From positions 23,598 to 87,597 of the forward strand of contig JAVBMJ010000004.1 in NCBI GenBank assembly GCA_031552535.1: a stretch of 64,000 nucleotides of DNA, read 5' to 3'. Position numbers and translations under genes: made by a program. This document shows positions 9,456 to 17,953 of the stretch, piece after piece. Under the pieces are notes generated by a model that was not told where the DNA came from, made no database searches, and saw only the letters and a program-made list of their open reading frames with translations. Source of the stretch: JAVBMJ01 sp031552535. Its GTDB lineage: Bacteria; Bacteroidota; Bacteroidia; Bacteroidales; Rikenellaceae. Position 1 is the first letter of the stretch; each line of letters begins with the position of its first letter.

Positions 9456-11720
9456 ATGAGGAAAATAACCATATTGGCTTACGCAATGAGCCTTGCAGCA
9501 TGTGGAGGTGCGGAACTGCCCACCCCGGCGCAGTACGTCGACCCGTTTATAGGCACCGGCGGGCACGGGCATACGTTTCCGGGAGCGGTGATGCCCCACG
9601 GCATGATACAGCTGAGCCCCGACACCCGGCTGACAGGCTGGGACGCCTGCTCTGGATACCACTATTCCGACTCCACCATAATAGGATTCTCGCACACCCA
9701 CCTCAGCGGAACTGGAATAGGTGACTACGGCGATATACTGATGATGCCAACCGCAGGATGCGGCCATATAACGCCCGGCGATGAAAGCGATACCTCCACA
9801 GGCTACCGCTCGCGTTTTTCGCACTCCGGAGAGTCGGCACGTCCGGGATACTATTCGGTGATGCTCGACGACTACGGGATCAAGGCCGAGCTCACAGCCA
9901 CCATCCGGACAGGAATGCACCGTTACACATTCCCGGCCACAGACGATGCGGCCATAGTGGTCGACCTGGGCCATACATTGCACAACCAACACAATACCTT
10001 GTTGAGCCTCCATGTGATAAGCCCCACGGAGATCGAGGGCGTCAAGAAGACCGCAGGGTGGGCCAAGGAACATCTCGTATGTTTTTACGCCCGGTTCTCG
10101 AAACCGTTTGAGGCCGACATCTACCTCGACGGCAACAAGGTGGACGAAAAAACCGTATCGGGGACCAACGTGAAGGCGAGGCTCAGGTTCCGCACCGCCG
10201 GGGGCGAGGAGGTAATGGTCAAAACCGGCATATCGGCTGTCGATACCGAAGGGGCGCGGCGCAACCTCGAATCCGAAATACCGGGCTGGGACTTCGATAA
10301 GGTATCGGGAAGCGCTCTACAGTCGTGGAACGAAGCTCTTTCGAAAATCGAAATCACCGGAGGCGACGTCGCTTCGAAACGCATATTCTACACCGGCCTT
10401 TACCACGCTCTGATAAGTCCCAATACGTTCGTCGACATCGACGGACGTTACAGGGGGCAGGATCTGCAGATACACAACGCGGCGGAGGGCCATTACTACA
10501 CCGTGTTCTCGTTATGGGATACATTCCGTGCGCTCCACCCGCTGATGTCGATCATCGACCCGGAGCTCAACCAACGGTTCGCAAAAACCCTGGTCGACAA
10601 GAGCCGCGAGGGAGGGTTGTTGCCGATGTGGGACCTTGCGTCGAACTACACCGGAACGATGATCGGCTACCACGCGGTGTCTGTCGTCGTGGAGGCTTAC
10701 CTCAAGGGGGCCCGCAACTTCGACCCCGAGGAGGCTTTCGCGGCGTGTGTCCGCTCGTCGAAATACCGTAAATTCGATGCCGGCTACGTAGACAATGGCA
10801 TAAACGCAGGAGCTATAATGCCGTTGGGCATACTCTACAAGGACTCCCTGGGCGTGATCCCCTGCGACGCGGACTACGAGTCGGTGGCCAAAGCGCTCGA
10901 ATACGCCTATAACGACTGGTGCATAGCGCAGTTTGCCAAAGCATTGGGTAAAGACCGGGAGTATACGGAGTATATGGAAAAGGCGATGTACTACAAAAAA
11001 TATTTCGACCCCGCGACAGGATTCATGCGCGGCCGTTACGCCGACGGATCGTGGCGCGAACCGTTCAACCCGTCGGCTTCGAACCACCGTGCCGACGACT
11101 ACTGCGAGGGTAACGCCTGGCAATGGTCGTGGTTCGCCCCGCACGATGTCGAAGGGCTGATAGCCCTTTACGGAGGACGGGAGCGGTTTGCCGCGAGGCT
11201 CGACTCGTTGTTCACTACCTCTTCGAAACTCGAAGGCGATGCGGTGTCGAGCGACATTTCGGGATTGATCGGCCAATATGCCCACGGAAACGAACCGAGC
11301 CACCATATCACACACCTCTACCACTACGTGGGGCAAAGCTGGAAGACGCAGGAACTGGTCGACAGCATCCTCCACGGCCTCTATTTCGACCAACCCGACG
11401 GGCTGTCGGGCAACGAGGACTGCGGGCAGATGTCGGCATGGTATATCCTGAACTCGATGGGGCTGTACAGTGTGGCACCGGCCAGCCTGACCTATTCGTT
11501 CTCGCGCCCGCTGTTCGACAGGGTAACGGTGAGTCTGGGCGAAGGCAAGATGTTGAGCATAACCGCCAGGAACAATTCGCGCAGGAATAAATATATCCAA
11601 ACCATCACCGTCGACGGCAAGCAGTGGAACACTCCGTTTATCGACTATCCGACACTGATGGCAGGTGCTAAAATAGTGATTGTGATGGGCGACAAACCCA
11701 ACCGCGATTTCGGAGCCTGA
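9456..11720 (+). CDS. GH92 family alpha-mannosidase, lipoprotein
   Basis: The ATG at 9456 is chosen because it begins a lipoprotein signal (MRKITILAYAMSLAA, then Cys16). Reading further upstream runs into non-conserved sequence. The mature protein opens with YVDPFIGTGGHGHTFPGA, and then shows GNAWQWSWFAPHD, YAHGNEPSHH and GNEDCGQMSAW, all standard for GH92. These enzymes are calcium-dependent exo-alpha-mannosidases acting on N-glycans or fungal mannan. The Glu of GNEP (E613) is present, unlike in the two GH92 proteins encoded further right. The gene begins 82 bp after the alkaline phosphatase and precedes the GH99-like gene. Linkage preference cannot be told from sequence alone. Confidence 0.93.
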   Translation: MRKITILAYAMSLAACGGAELPTPAQYVDPFIGTGGHGHTFPGAVMPHGMIQLSPDTRLTGWDACSGYHYSDSTIIGFSHTHLSGTGIGDYGDILMMPTAGCGHITPGDESDTSTGYRSRFSHSGESARPGYYSVMLDDYGIKAELTATIRTGMHRYTFPATDDAAIVVDLGHTLHNQHNTLLSLHVISPTEIEGVKKTAGWAKEHLVCFYARFSKPFEADIYLDGNKVDEKTVSGTNVKARLRFRTAGGEEVMVKTGISAVDTEGARRNLESEIPGWDFDKVSGSALQSWNEALSKIEITGGDVASKRIFYTGLYHALISPNTFVDIDGRYRGQDLQIHNAAEGHYYTVFSLWDTFRALHPLMSIIDPELNQRFAKTLVDKSREGGLLPMWDLASNYTGTMIGYHAVSVVVEAYLKGARNFDPEEAFAACVRSSKYRKFDAGYVDNGINAGAIMPLGILYKDSLGVIPCDADYESVAKALEYAYNDWCIAQFAKALGKDREYTEYMEKAMYYKKYFDPATGFMRGRYADGSWREPFNPSASNHRADDYCEGNAWQWSWFAPHDVEGLIALYGGRERFAARLDSLFTTSSKLEGDAVSSDISGLIGQYAHGNEPSHHITHLYHYVGQSWKTQELVDSILHGLYFDQPDGLSGNEDCGQMSAWYILNSMGLYSVAPASLTYSFSRPLFDRVTVSLGEGKMLSITARNNSRRNKYIQTITVDGKQWNTPFIDYPTLMAGAKIVIVMGDKPNRDFGA

Positions 11721-11849
11721 CCGCTGGCGCGTTTACCGCTATCAGGCAACGTTTCCAACTACCATTACGGGCTCAGGCTGTTTGAATAACGGCTATGGGC
11801 CCGTAACGGAACCCTGCAGCGACGCTGCGGCTTAACACATAAATCACCG
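11721..11849 (+). other. Intergenic stretch with a weak inverted repeat
   Basis: The gap between the GH92 and GH99-like genes holds an 8-bp inverted repeat (ttacgggc at 11765-11772, gcccgtaa at 11799-11806) enclosing 26 nt. No promoter match was seen. It may be a processing or attenuation site, but support is low. Confidence 0.3.
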
Positions 11850-13109
11850 ATGAAGACAATAATAACGATATGCGCAGCGGCATTGATGCTACTCCCTGCG
11901 ACAGCATGCGGTGCCGACGGGAAACCGCAGGAAACAACCGTCAGGTTCCCCTCCTACAACGGGCTGGTGATGGCCGGGTACCAGGGATGGTTCAACACTC
12001 CCGGTGACGGGGCTGGAATGGGATGGAAACATTACAGGAAAGGGAACGACTTCGCGCCAGGGCGTTGCTCCATAGACCTGTGGCCCGATGTCGGTGAATA
12101 TCCTGTGAGTTACACCACCGAATTTATCCACAGCGACGGGTCGGCGGCACGCGTTTTCAGTTCCCACGACCTTTCGACGACCGACCTGCACTTCCGCTGG
12201 ATGCAGCAATACGGCATCGACGGGGCTTTCATGCAGCGCTTCGTGGTCTCGATCCGTTCAAAAGAAGGCGCGGCAAACTACAACACCATACTGATGAATG
12301 CCGCCGACTGCGCCGAGAAATACGGGCGGGCCTTCTGTGTGATGTACGATCTGTCGGGCATGAAAGCCGGCGAGGAGGATATATTGATAGCCGACTGGAA
12401 ACGATTGTCCGGAGAGGCGGGGATAACTTCGCGCAACGACAACCACTACCTCCACCACAACGGCAAACCGCTTGTGGCTGTATGGGGCATCGGCTTCAAC
12501 GACAATCGCAAATACGGCTACGACGAAGTGGAAAAGATAATCCGCTTCCTGCGCGACGAAGGGTGTAGCATCCTGGTAGGCGTGCCGACCGGTTGGCGCA
12601 CCCTGACGATGGACACAATGTCCGACCCGCGCCTCCACCGTATCATAGCCCGGGCCGACATAGTCCATCCCTGGCTGGTGGGGCGGTTCAATCTTGGCGG
12701 TTACCCCGCCTTCCAGAAACGTATCGCGGAAGATATAGCCTGGTGCAAGTCCCATGGCAAGGATTACGCTCCTGTGGTATTCCCCGGATTCAGTTGGTAT
12801 AACCTACAGAACGGCGTGGCAGCCCCGCTCGACCAGATCCCGCGCGAGGGAGGGCGTTTTTTCTGGGCGCAGGCCGAAGGAGCCCTCAGGGCGGGTGCAA
12901 CATGCCTATACCTGGCCATGTTCGACGAAATAGACGAAGGGACGGCTTTTTTCAAATGCTCCGGCAACCCTCCCACAGGCGAAAGTCCTTTTTTGACCTA
13001 CAAGGAGTGCCCGTCGGACCATTACCTGTGGCTGGCAGGAGAGGCAGCGCGGATGTTGCGCGGCGAGATCCCGCTTTCGGATAAAATGCCTCAGCGACCG
13101 GCACAATAA
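11850..13109 (+). CDS. GH71/GH99-like glycoside hydrolase, lipoprotein
   Basis: A 419-residue protein with a lipoprotein signal (MKTIITICAAALMLLPATA, then Cys20). The mature region begins VRFPSYNGLVMAGYQGWFNTP and carries FHWMQQYGIDGAFMQRF-like sequence, GKPLVAVWGIGFNDN, GVPTGWRTL, IVHPWLVGRF and, near the end, YLAMFDEIDEGTAFFK. This layout fits the proteins usually annotated GH71/GH99-like, with a TIM barrel. GH99 enzymes are endo-alpha-mannosidases or endo-mannanases, which would suit the preceding GH92, but this subgroup is not firmly characterised and the exact activity should be left open. It is the last gene of the rightward set; the next gene converges on it. Confidence 0.75.
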   Translation: MKTIITICAAALMLLPATACGADGKPQETTVRFPSYNGLVMAGYQGWFNTPGDGAGMGWKHYRKGNDFAPGRCSIDLWPDVGEYPVSYTTEFIHSDGSAARVFSSHDLSTTDLHFRWMQQYGIDGAFMQRFVVSIRSKEGAANYNTILMNAADCAEKYGRAFCVMYDLSGMKAGEEDILIADWKRLSGEAGITSRNDNHYLHHNGKPLVAVWGIGFNDNRKYGYDEVEKIIRFLRDEGCSILVGVPTGWRTLTMDTMSDPRLHRIIARADIVHPWLVGRFNLGGYPAFQKRIAEDIAWCKSHGKDYAPVVFPGFSWYNLQNGVAAPLDQIPREGGRFFWAQAEGALRAGATCLYLAMFDEIDEGTAFFKCSGNPPTGESPFLTYKECPSDHYLWLAGEAARMLRGEIPLSDKMPQRPAQ

Positions 13110-13123
13110 AACGTCCTGCCATG

Positions 13124-13145
13124 TTAGAAATTGTTGAAAATATTA
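13124..13145 (+). repeat. Degenerate copy of the intergenic repeat TTTAGAAACTGTTTAAA
   Basis: ttagaaattgttgaaaatatta closely resembles the copy at 15812-15836. It lies in the 73-bp gap between two convergent genes. Confidence 0.45.
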
Positions 13146-13182
13146 CCAAAAACCCGCTGTTCAAAAAAGGACTATGAATTTT

Positions 13183-14547
13183 CTAAAGATTGAACCGCAC
13201 CCCGGCCCTGAGGTTAAATCCAACTCTATTTTCGGTGTAATAACTCTCAGGCTGGCTATCGTTCTCGAAATAATAACCGACACCCGGCTCGGCATATAAG
13301 GCAATACGCTTCGAGAGATCGAACGCAACCCCCAAAGCAGCCCCCAACGAAAATTGCCATGCACCATCCATCGGCACATTCTCTTCATGCGAACCAGACA
13401 TTCCCCCCTCTATACTCGTAGAACGTTTCAATGTCCCTGCCACCCCGCGTTCTGCAGCGCCCCCGGCCCGGGCGTACAGGTTCCAGCCGCCACCGCCAAG
13501 CAAACGGCACGAAACCGAAAGCGGGACCCCCAGATAATGAAGATCCTGGGTCATGGAATAAGTAGACATGTTGGAAACCTCCCATTTCGAGCGAAGATGC
13601 GTATAAATAATACCGCTTTGAATACTCCAGCCACGGCTGAGCCTCCACGACACGTCGACACCCACTGTCACAGGCATCCGGTGCTCGGCCTCTGCTTCCA
13701 TGCCCACCGTCTGGGATATACCGCCGTTATGCTCCAGACCCGCCATACGTATGTTTTCCGTTACCTGGAACTTTGTATTATACCCCGAATTCGACCGGGA
13801 ATCGTCGCCTCCGCCCAAAGGCGTGTTGACGGCATAGAGCGAGACCGAAGCCCTGCCACGCCGGAGCCGCCGCTGTGACCCGTCAAGATATGATCCTGAC
13901 GACCACGAACGGGCACCACCGGAGTCGCCCGCCACTGCCTTAATCCGCTGCTGTCCCGGCTGGCTTTTCATCTGCGTACCACTTCCGGAACCTCCTCCGG
14001 GACCACTACCGGGAGTCCCCGGTCTACCCGCCGCACCATTTTCATTGCCCTGAACGATTTTTGACGGATTATCCTTTTCCTCCCCGCCACCGGCATCAGG
14101 CAGATCGTCTCCGGATGCCGGCGGCGGGCTGTCGGAAATATATGTTCCGTTGCGCATCCATCTACCGGCAAGGGCCTTTTCTGCGTGGCCGTCCGCAGCA
14201 ACATGATTGCTTTCCGCAACCTCTACGGCATCCCCGCCATCCATATCGGTACGGTCACCCGCCGTATCGGGCAAAACGACAGCCGAAGATGGTCCATACA
14301 CCACCTCACCACGTTTTTGTAAAAGCAGATAACCGCCTCCGGCAACCATAAACATAAGACCTGCAGCGACGGCATATCGCCATCGTTGCAGCGAGCGGCT
14401 TCTACGGGGAACTCCTGCAGAAGACTCCCGGGACGATACATCTGCAAGGCTCCGCTCGATACGGTCGAACATACCCCCGGGAGGCTCCGCATGAAAGTCG
14501 CCGAGCCTGTCGCGAAGCAATTTTCCTATGTCATTATTTTTATTCAT
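13183..14547 (-). CDS. Inner-membrane-anchored protein with C-terminal outer-membrane beta-barrel, partner of the ECF sigma factor
   Basis: A 454-residue protein with three parts. The N-terminus (about 1-45, MNKNNDIGKLLRDRLGDFHA) is cytoplasmic-looking and has an amphipathic IERSLADV segment. One hydrophobic helix follows at about 52-73 (YAVAAGLMFMVAGGGYLLL). A long Gly/Ser/Pro-rich, low-complexity linker covers about 80-240. The C-terminal part of about 200 residues has alternating strands and ends RVGFNLRAGVRFNL, like an 8-stranded outer-membrane beta-barrel. Its start overlaps the sigma-factor stop by 4 bp (ATGA), so the two are translated together. An anti-sigma or envelope-sensing role is inferred from position and topology; no known anti-sigma domain was recognised. 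Confidence 0.7.
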   Translation of the reverse strand: MNKNNDIGKLLRDRLGDFHAEPPGGMFDRIERSLADVSSRESSAGVPRRSRSLQRWRYAVAAGLMFMVAGGGYLLLQKRGEVVYGPSSAVVLPDTAGDRTDMDGGDAVEVAESNHVAADGHAEKALAGRWMRNGTYISDSPPPASGDDLPDAGGGEEKDNPSKIVQGNENGAAGRPGTPGSGPGGGSGSGTQMKSQPGQQRIKAVAGDSGGARSWSSGSYLDGSQRRLRRGRASVSLYAVNTPLGGGDDSRSNSGYNTKFQVTENIRMAGLEHNGGISQTVGMEAEAEHRMPVTVGVDVSWRLSRGWSIQSGIIYTHLRSKWEVSNMSTYSMTQDLHYLGVPLSVSCRLLGGGGWNLYARAGGAAERGVAGTLKRSTSIEGGMSGSHEENVPMDGAWQFSLGAALGVAFDLSKRIALYAEPGVGYYFENDSQPESYYTENRVGFNLRAGVRFNL

Positions 14548-15077
14548 AAAAGCCCCCTCTTTTTCAATATATCCGCCAGCCTCACCCTTGCACGCGAATA
14601 CTGCGACCGCGAAGTGACTTCGCCTATGCCAAGCATCTCACCCACCTCACGGTGGGAATACCCTTCGACGGCATACAGGTTCAGGATAGTGCGGTAACCT
14701 TCGGGCAACAATTGCATGCACTCCATAATCTCCCCGGCTGAAATAATCCCGTCGGGAGAAGCATCACGGCTGCCCAGACGGTGCATATCCTCCACCGGCC
14801 GGGCATCTTCCAGCGGATTGCGTTTTCGCAGATACCCCAGCGCCGTAGTGACAAATATCCTGCGGCACCATCCTTCGAAAGATCCCTCGCCGCGAAAATC
14901 GCCTATTTTCATATACAAGGTAACAAAACCGTCGTGCAGCAGGTCCTCCGCAACGGCACCGTCACCCACATAACGGCGGCATACCCCATACATAACCGCG
15001 GCGTAGCGATCATATAACTCACGCCGCGCCGAGGCATCCCCTCTGATACACCCCTCGATAATCTGATGCTCGGTCAC
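14544..15077 (-). CDS. ECF-type RNA polymerase sigma-70 factor
   Basis: A 177-residue protein starting at a GTG (15077); no ATG lies in frame upstream before a stop. Region 2 reads RRELYDRYAAVMYGVCRRYVGDGAVAEDLLHDGFVTLY, and region 4 reads LPEGYRTILNLYAVEGYSHREVGEMLGIGEVTSRSQYSRARVRL, the usual helix-turn-helix of extracytoplasmic-function sigma factors. It would direct RNA polymerase to a specific set of promoters in response to an envelope signal. The only partner in view is the overlapping downstream membrane/beta-barrel protein; no FecR-type anti-sigma gene is adjacent. Confidence 0.92.
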   Translation of the reverse strand: MTEHQIIEGCIRGDASARRELYDRYAAVMYGVCRRYVGDGAVAEDLLHDGFVTLYMKIGDFRGEGSFEGWCRRIFVTTALGYLRKRNPLEDARPVEDMHRLGSRDASPDGIISAGEIMECMQLLPEGYRTILNLYAVEGYSHREVGEMLGIGEVTSRSQYSRARVRLADILKKRGLL

Positions 15078-15151
15078 AAATTGCGGGTTATCCTGTTTTG
15101 TTATAGTTTGGATTTATGGCGTGTCAACACTAAAAGTTTGTCTAATTTTCC

Positions 15152-15166
15152 TAAGAAACTGTTTAA
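15152..15166 (+). repeat. Copy of the intergenic repeat (TAAGAAACTGTTTAA)
   Basis: This copy is flanked by ttcc and ggaa, so the block is partly palindromic. It lies between the sigma-factor and rpiB genes, in a 248-bp gap that also contains the rpiB promoter. Confidence 0.45.
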
Positions 15167-15266
15167 GGAAATCAAGCAAAAACAGGGCATAAAATAACGC
15201 AAAAGACGGGCGTGGACATCAGGTTAAACGCGCCTTGATGTAAAGATACTATTTAACCCTTAGATG

Positions 15267-15299
15267 TTGCATCGCACCGATAAATTATAATTACATTTG
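15267..15299 (+). promoter_or_regulatory. Promoter for rpiB
   Basis: TACATTTG at 15292-15299 fits the Bacteroidota -7 box exactly. TTG at 15267-15269 lies 22 nt upstream, slightly longer than usual. The start codon is 26 nt downstream. Confidence 0.5.
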
Positions 15300-15325
15300 T
15301 GGCATAACATATACCTCCCATCCGG

Positions 15326-15760
15326 ATGAAAAAAATAGGAATAGCCGCCGACCACGCAGGCTACCAGATGAAAGAGTTTTTAGTAGGATATCTCGACTCT
15401 ATGGGATACGACGTACACGACTTCGGATGCCACAGTGAAGAACGATGTGACTACCCCGACTATGCACACCCACTGGCAACAGCCGTCGAAAACGGGGAGG
15501 TGTCCATGGGCGTAGGGTTGTGCGGAAGCGGCAACGGAATTGCAATGACTCTAAACAAGCACCAGGGAATACGCGCGGCGATATGCTGGTCGGAAGAACT
15601 CGGTAAACTTGCCCGGCAGCACAACGACGCCAATATATGCGTTCTTCCGGCCAGATTCATCGAAAATTCCGAAGCTGCAAAAATCGTCGACACATTCCTA
15701 TCGACCCCGTTCGAAGGCGGAAGGCATATCGTCCGCATCGCCAAAATTCCCGTGAAATAA
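15326..15760 (+). CDS. rpiB: Ribose-5-phosphate isomerase B
   Basis: A 144-residue enzyme of the normal length that interconverts ribose 5-phosphate and ribulose 5-phosphate in the pentose phosphate pathway. All key residues known from E. coli RpiB fall at the same numbers: D9-H10 (AADHAG), C66 as the base (GLCGSGNG), H99 (RQHND), and the phosphate-binding R133 and R137 (GGRHIVRI). This matters as an internal control, because the RpiB-like protein encoded at 46756-47244 has lost most of these. The gene has its own promoter and no operon partner. Confidence 0.95.
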   Translation: MKKIGIAADHAGYQMKEFLVGYLDSMGYDVHDFGCHSEERCDYPDYAHPLATAVENGEVSMGVGLCGSGNGIAMTLNKHQGIRAAICWSEELGKLARQHNDANICVLPARFIENSEAAKIVDTFLSTPFEGGRHIVRIAKIPVK

Positions 15761-15778
15761 CAAAACGCCCTGAAATTT

Positions 15779-16362
15779 GTTTAAATTTCCGTAGTAAATT
15801 ACCCGTTGTGCATTTAGAAACTGTTTAAAAATATTAATCTTGTTCTTTTACTGCTGTTTGCCGTGCTTTTCCGCGGTGGAATTCGTTAAATAGAAACTGC
15901 TATTCGCCTCATCCCACCACAAAAAATCATCTACAAACAGATGTAAAATAACTTCGGTAATATTCTTGGAAACTGTTTAATTTTCCTGTGGAAAAAGATT
16001 TAAGTATATTCCGGTGATGATTTTTGAGTGAAAATAGAGGCACATAGCGGTGTTCTATGTAACGAAATTTTTATGCGAAAAGCGGCCCGGAAGAACTTAT
16101 AATACTTTCCATAGGAAATTTAAACAGTTTCTTAGAAAAACGAGGCATTAAAGTTTCATTTGTATGAAAATCAGCTTTGCTTTGCAAAGCTGTCGGCCCG
16201 CAGCCACCCGGCGCGGAGGGCCGAATATCTCGCTCCGGCTACGAGATTCATTCTCCGCTGGCTGCGATCCGAAACCACAATGCAAGTATATATCTTTGTA
16301 TCAAATGCTTACAAAATAAACCTCGTCGCATTATAAATGCACAACGGGTTAGTAATTTAAAC
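15779..16362. repeat. Nested inverted-repeat region filling the gap after rpiB
   Basis: The 684-bp gap (15761-16444) contains outer arms: acccgttgtgcattta at 15801-15816 is the exact inverse complement of 16334-16349, and gtttaaatt (15779-15787) pairs with aatttaaac (16354-16362). Inside lies a second inverted pair of the window-wide repeat: atttagaaactgtttaaa (15812) and tttaaacagtttcttag (16119-16135), plus a further copy at 15967. Part of it (15899-15930) matches, inverted, the element at 63593-63741. No convincing gene is present, so this looks like a non-coding element or a stack of them. Confidence 0.6.
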
Positions 16363-16444
16363 AAGCTCTTAAGGATAATTATTTTCCCCCTACGCTACGA
16401 TTGGACGGGAAGCCCGGAAGGGCCGATCACAATATTTACCAGCC

Positions 16445-17059
16445 ATGCCTTTTATCGAAAAACAGAATACGAAGGGGGGAGTGGTCGCGCTGTGGCACAT
16501 CACCGAAACCATAGCCGAATTACTGCCAAGGGTCAGCAGAGCCGATGCCACAGAAAGCAGCAGGTTCGGGTCGGAGTTACGACGGCGGCAATGGTTGGCG
16601 TGGCGCACCCTGTTACGGGAGATGGTTCCGGGAGCCGAAGTGTGTTACAATGAGGTGGGGGCGCCGGTTTTGACGGGCGGAGGAGAACATATCGCTGTCT
16701 CCCATAGCGGACAATGGGCTGTAGTAATGGTCTGTGCGGAGAGGTGTGCAGTAGATATAGAGTCTGCGGATCGCAACTTTGCCAGGATAGCGTCTAAGTA
16801 CATCTCCGGTGCGGAGGAGCGGTTTATTACAGGCGACGCCAATAACGTCCGGGCCATTTTCTGGTCGGCCAAAGAGACATTGTATAAATATTCCGGCTGT
16901 AAAGAACTGTCGTTGTCGGACGATATAGAAATCACCTGCTTCGATCCTGCCGGAGCGTGTCTTCATGGTGCTGTACATCTCGACGAGGGCCGGATTCTCG
17001 AAACAACGGTGGCCTTCCGGATAACCGGCGGTATGGTCATGGCATGGACTCCGTTGTAA
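16445..17059 (+). CDS. 4'-phosphopantetheinyl transferase superfamily protein (Sfp type)
   Basis: A 204-residue protein with the two hallmark motifs of the family: CAVDIES (about residues 99-105), which binds magnesium and coenzyme A, and FWSAKETLYKYSG (about 139-151). The upstream HIAVSHSGQWAVVMVC segment also fits. It transfers phosphopantetheine from CoA to carrier proteins of fatty-acid, polyketide or peptide synthesis in the cytoplasm. No synthase gene is nearby, so the partner is unknown; it may serve the general acyl carrier protein. A TATCTTTG box at 16291-16298 could be its -7 element, but no -33 match was seen. Confidence 0.88.
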   Translation: MPFIEKQNTKGGVVALWHITETIAELLPRVSRADATESSRFGSELRRRQWLAWRTLLREMVPGAEVCYNEVGAPVLTGGGEHIAVSHSGQWAVVMVCAERCAVDIESADRNFARIASKYISGAEERFITGDANNVRAIFWSAKETLYKYSGCKELSLSDDIEITCFDPAGACLHGAVHLDEGRILETTVAFRITGGMVMAWTPL

Positions 17060-17110
17060 AAAGTGCGGCGATAGTTATTCGAGTAATATAAAGTTTTTAT
17101 ACAATGGGTT

Positions 17111-17152
17111 ATAACATTATTGCCGCTACAATCGTAGCGGCAATAATGTTAT
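17111..17152. terminator. Bidirectional terminator between the transferase and CBM9-like genes
   Basis: A perfect 19-bp stem (17111-17129 with 17134-17152) closes a 4-nt loop (aatc) between two convergent genes. The outer part of the stem is AT-rich, so it supplies T-rich RNA on both strands. Confidence 0.85.
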
Positions 17153-17200
17153 CGTAGGTATCCTTGCGTGCTGAATTTTCGGAGACCTGCATGCCAGGTG

Positions 17201-17863
17201 CTACTCGAAATATATCTCGCCGAAAAATGCAGGTTGATGGAAGCTTGGCTTCGGGAAATCTATCGGGCTCCACGACAGGAAGTGGCATGTGGGAAGATCG
17301 TCGCCGCATTTATAGAAATTAGCAGGCAGAGTGCGCCCTTTCAGCGGAGCGACTGGCGAAAGCGAAAACAATCCGACCGGAACAGCCATCGTCAGGCTCC
17401 ACTCGAAGTCGCCTGTCTGCGCGGGATCTATCGCCCGGGCGGGGAGCGTCGAACGGCGGCGTATCTGCGAAGTTACATCCTCCCCGAAACGGTGGCGTTG
17501 GCCCACAGGCCCGCCGTTCATTAATCCGAACCCGATGCAATTCATCTCGATGTTATAATATATGTCGTCGTCGCCGGGAATAACGAAAAACTCGACGCAC
17601 GAATCGGTCCAAGGCTTCGAATCTTCATCCCGGGTATAACGTGCCAGTACCTCCGGTTCCCGGACAAAATATTTAAGGTATATCTCGTCGCCGCTGTAAG
17701 CTATCTTGAACCGTACGCCGGGTTTTGCCGGATACTCCGGCCAGTTGACGATCCCTATCTCGTGCGATTCGATCTGCGGCGAAGAAAACATTGCGTCTAT
17801 CTCGTCGAGCAAGGGTGGCTGCGATTGAAAACTAACCTCTTTGACATTAAGTCTGCTTTTCAT
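17201..17863 (-). CDS. Carbohydrate-binding family 9-like protein
   Basis: A 220-residue protein without a signal peptide. The sequence has the pattern of CBM9-like beta-sandwich proteins: VRFKIAYSGDEIYLKYFVREPEVLARY, DSCVEFFVIPGDDDIYYNIEMNCIG and, near the end, CHFLSWSPIDFPKPSFHQPAFFGEIYF. Such domains bind sugars or other small molecules; free-standing versions are common in Bacteroidota and have no settled role. With no export signal it is probably cytoplasmic. It lies 90 bp downstream of aroB in the same direction, and the gap contains a copy of the intergenic repeat. Confidence 0.75.
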   Translation of the reverse strand: MKSRLNVKEVSFQSQPPLLDEIDAMFSSPQIESHEIGIVNWPEYPAKPGVRFKIAYSGDEIYLKYFVREPEVLARYTRDEDSKPWTDSCVEFFVIPGDDDIYYNIEMNCIGFGLMNGGPVGQRHRFGEDVTSQIRRRSTLPARAIDPAQTGDFEWSLTMAVPVGLFSLSPVAPLKGRTLPANFYKCGDDLPTCHFLSWSPIDFPKPSFHQPAFFGEIYFE

Positions 17864-17883
17864 ATCGGGTTATGTAAGAATTG

Positions 17884-17908
17884 TTTTTAAACGGTTTCTA
17901 AATATTTT
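17884..17908 (-). repeat. Copy of the intergenic repeat (TTTAAACGGTTTCTAAATATT)
   Basis: On the minus strand this reads aatatttagaaaccgtttaaa, one change from the copy at 15812. It lies between aroB and the CBM9-like gene. Confidence 0.5.
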
Positions 17909-17953
17909 CTCAGCCCGGGAGTAAGCCGCACCCCCGGTAGCCCCTGCCGGAAT

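Noticed and set aside
10512..11600. Minus-strand open frame of 362 codons
   Set aside because: It is antisense to the GH92 gene and has no family resemblance.
16177..16653. Plus-strand open frame of 158 codons over the repeat region
   Set aside because: It overlaps the transferase gene in another frame and runs through inverted repeats; no domain is visible.
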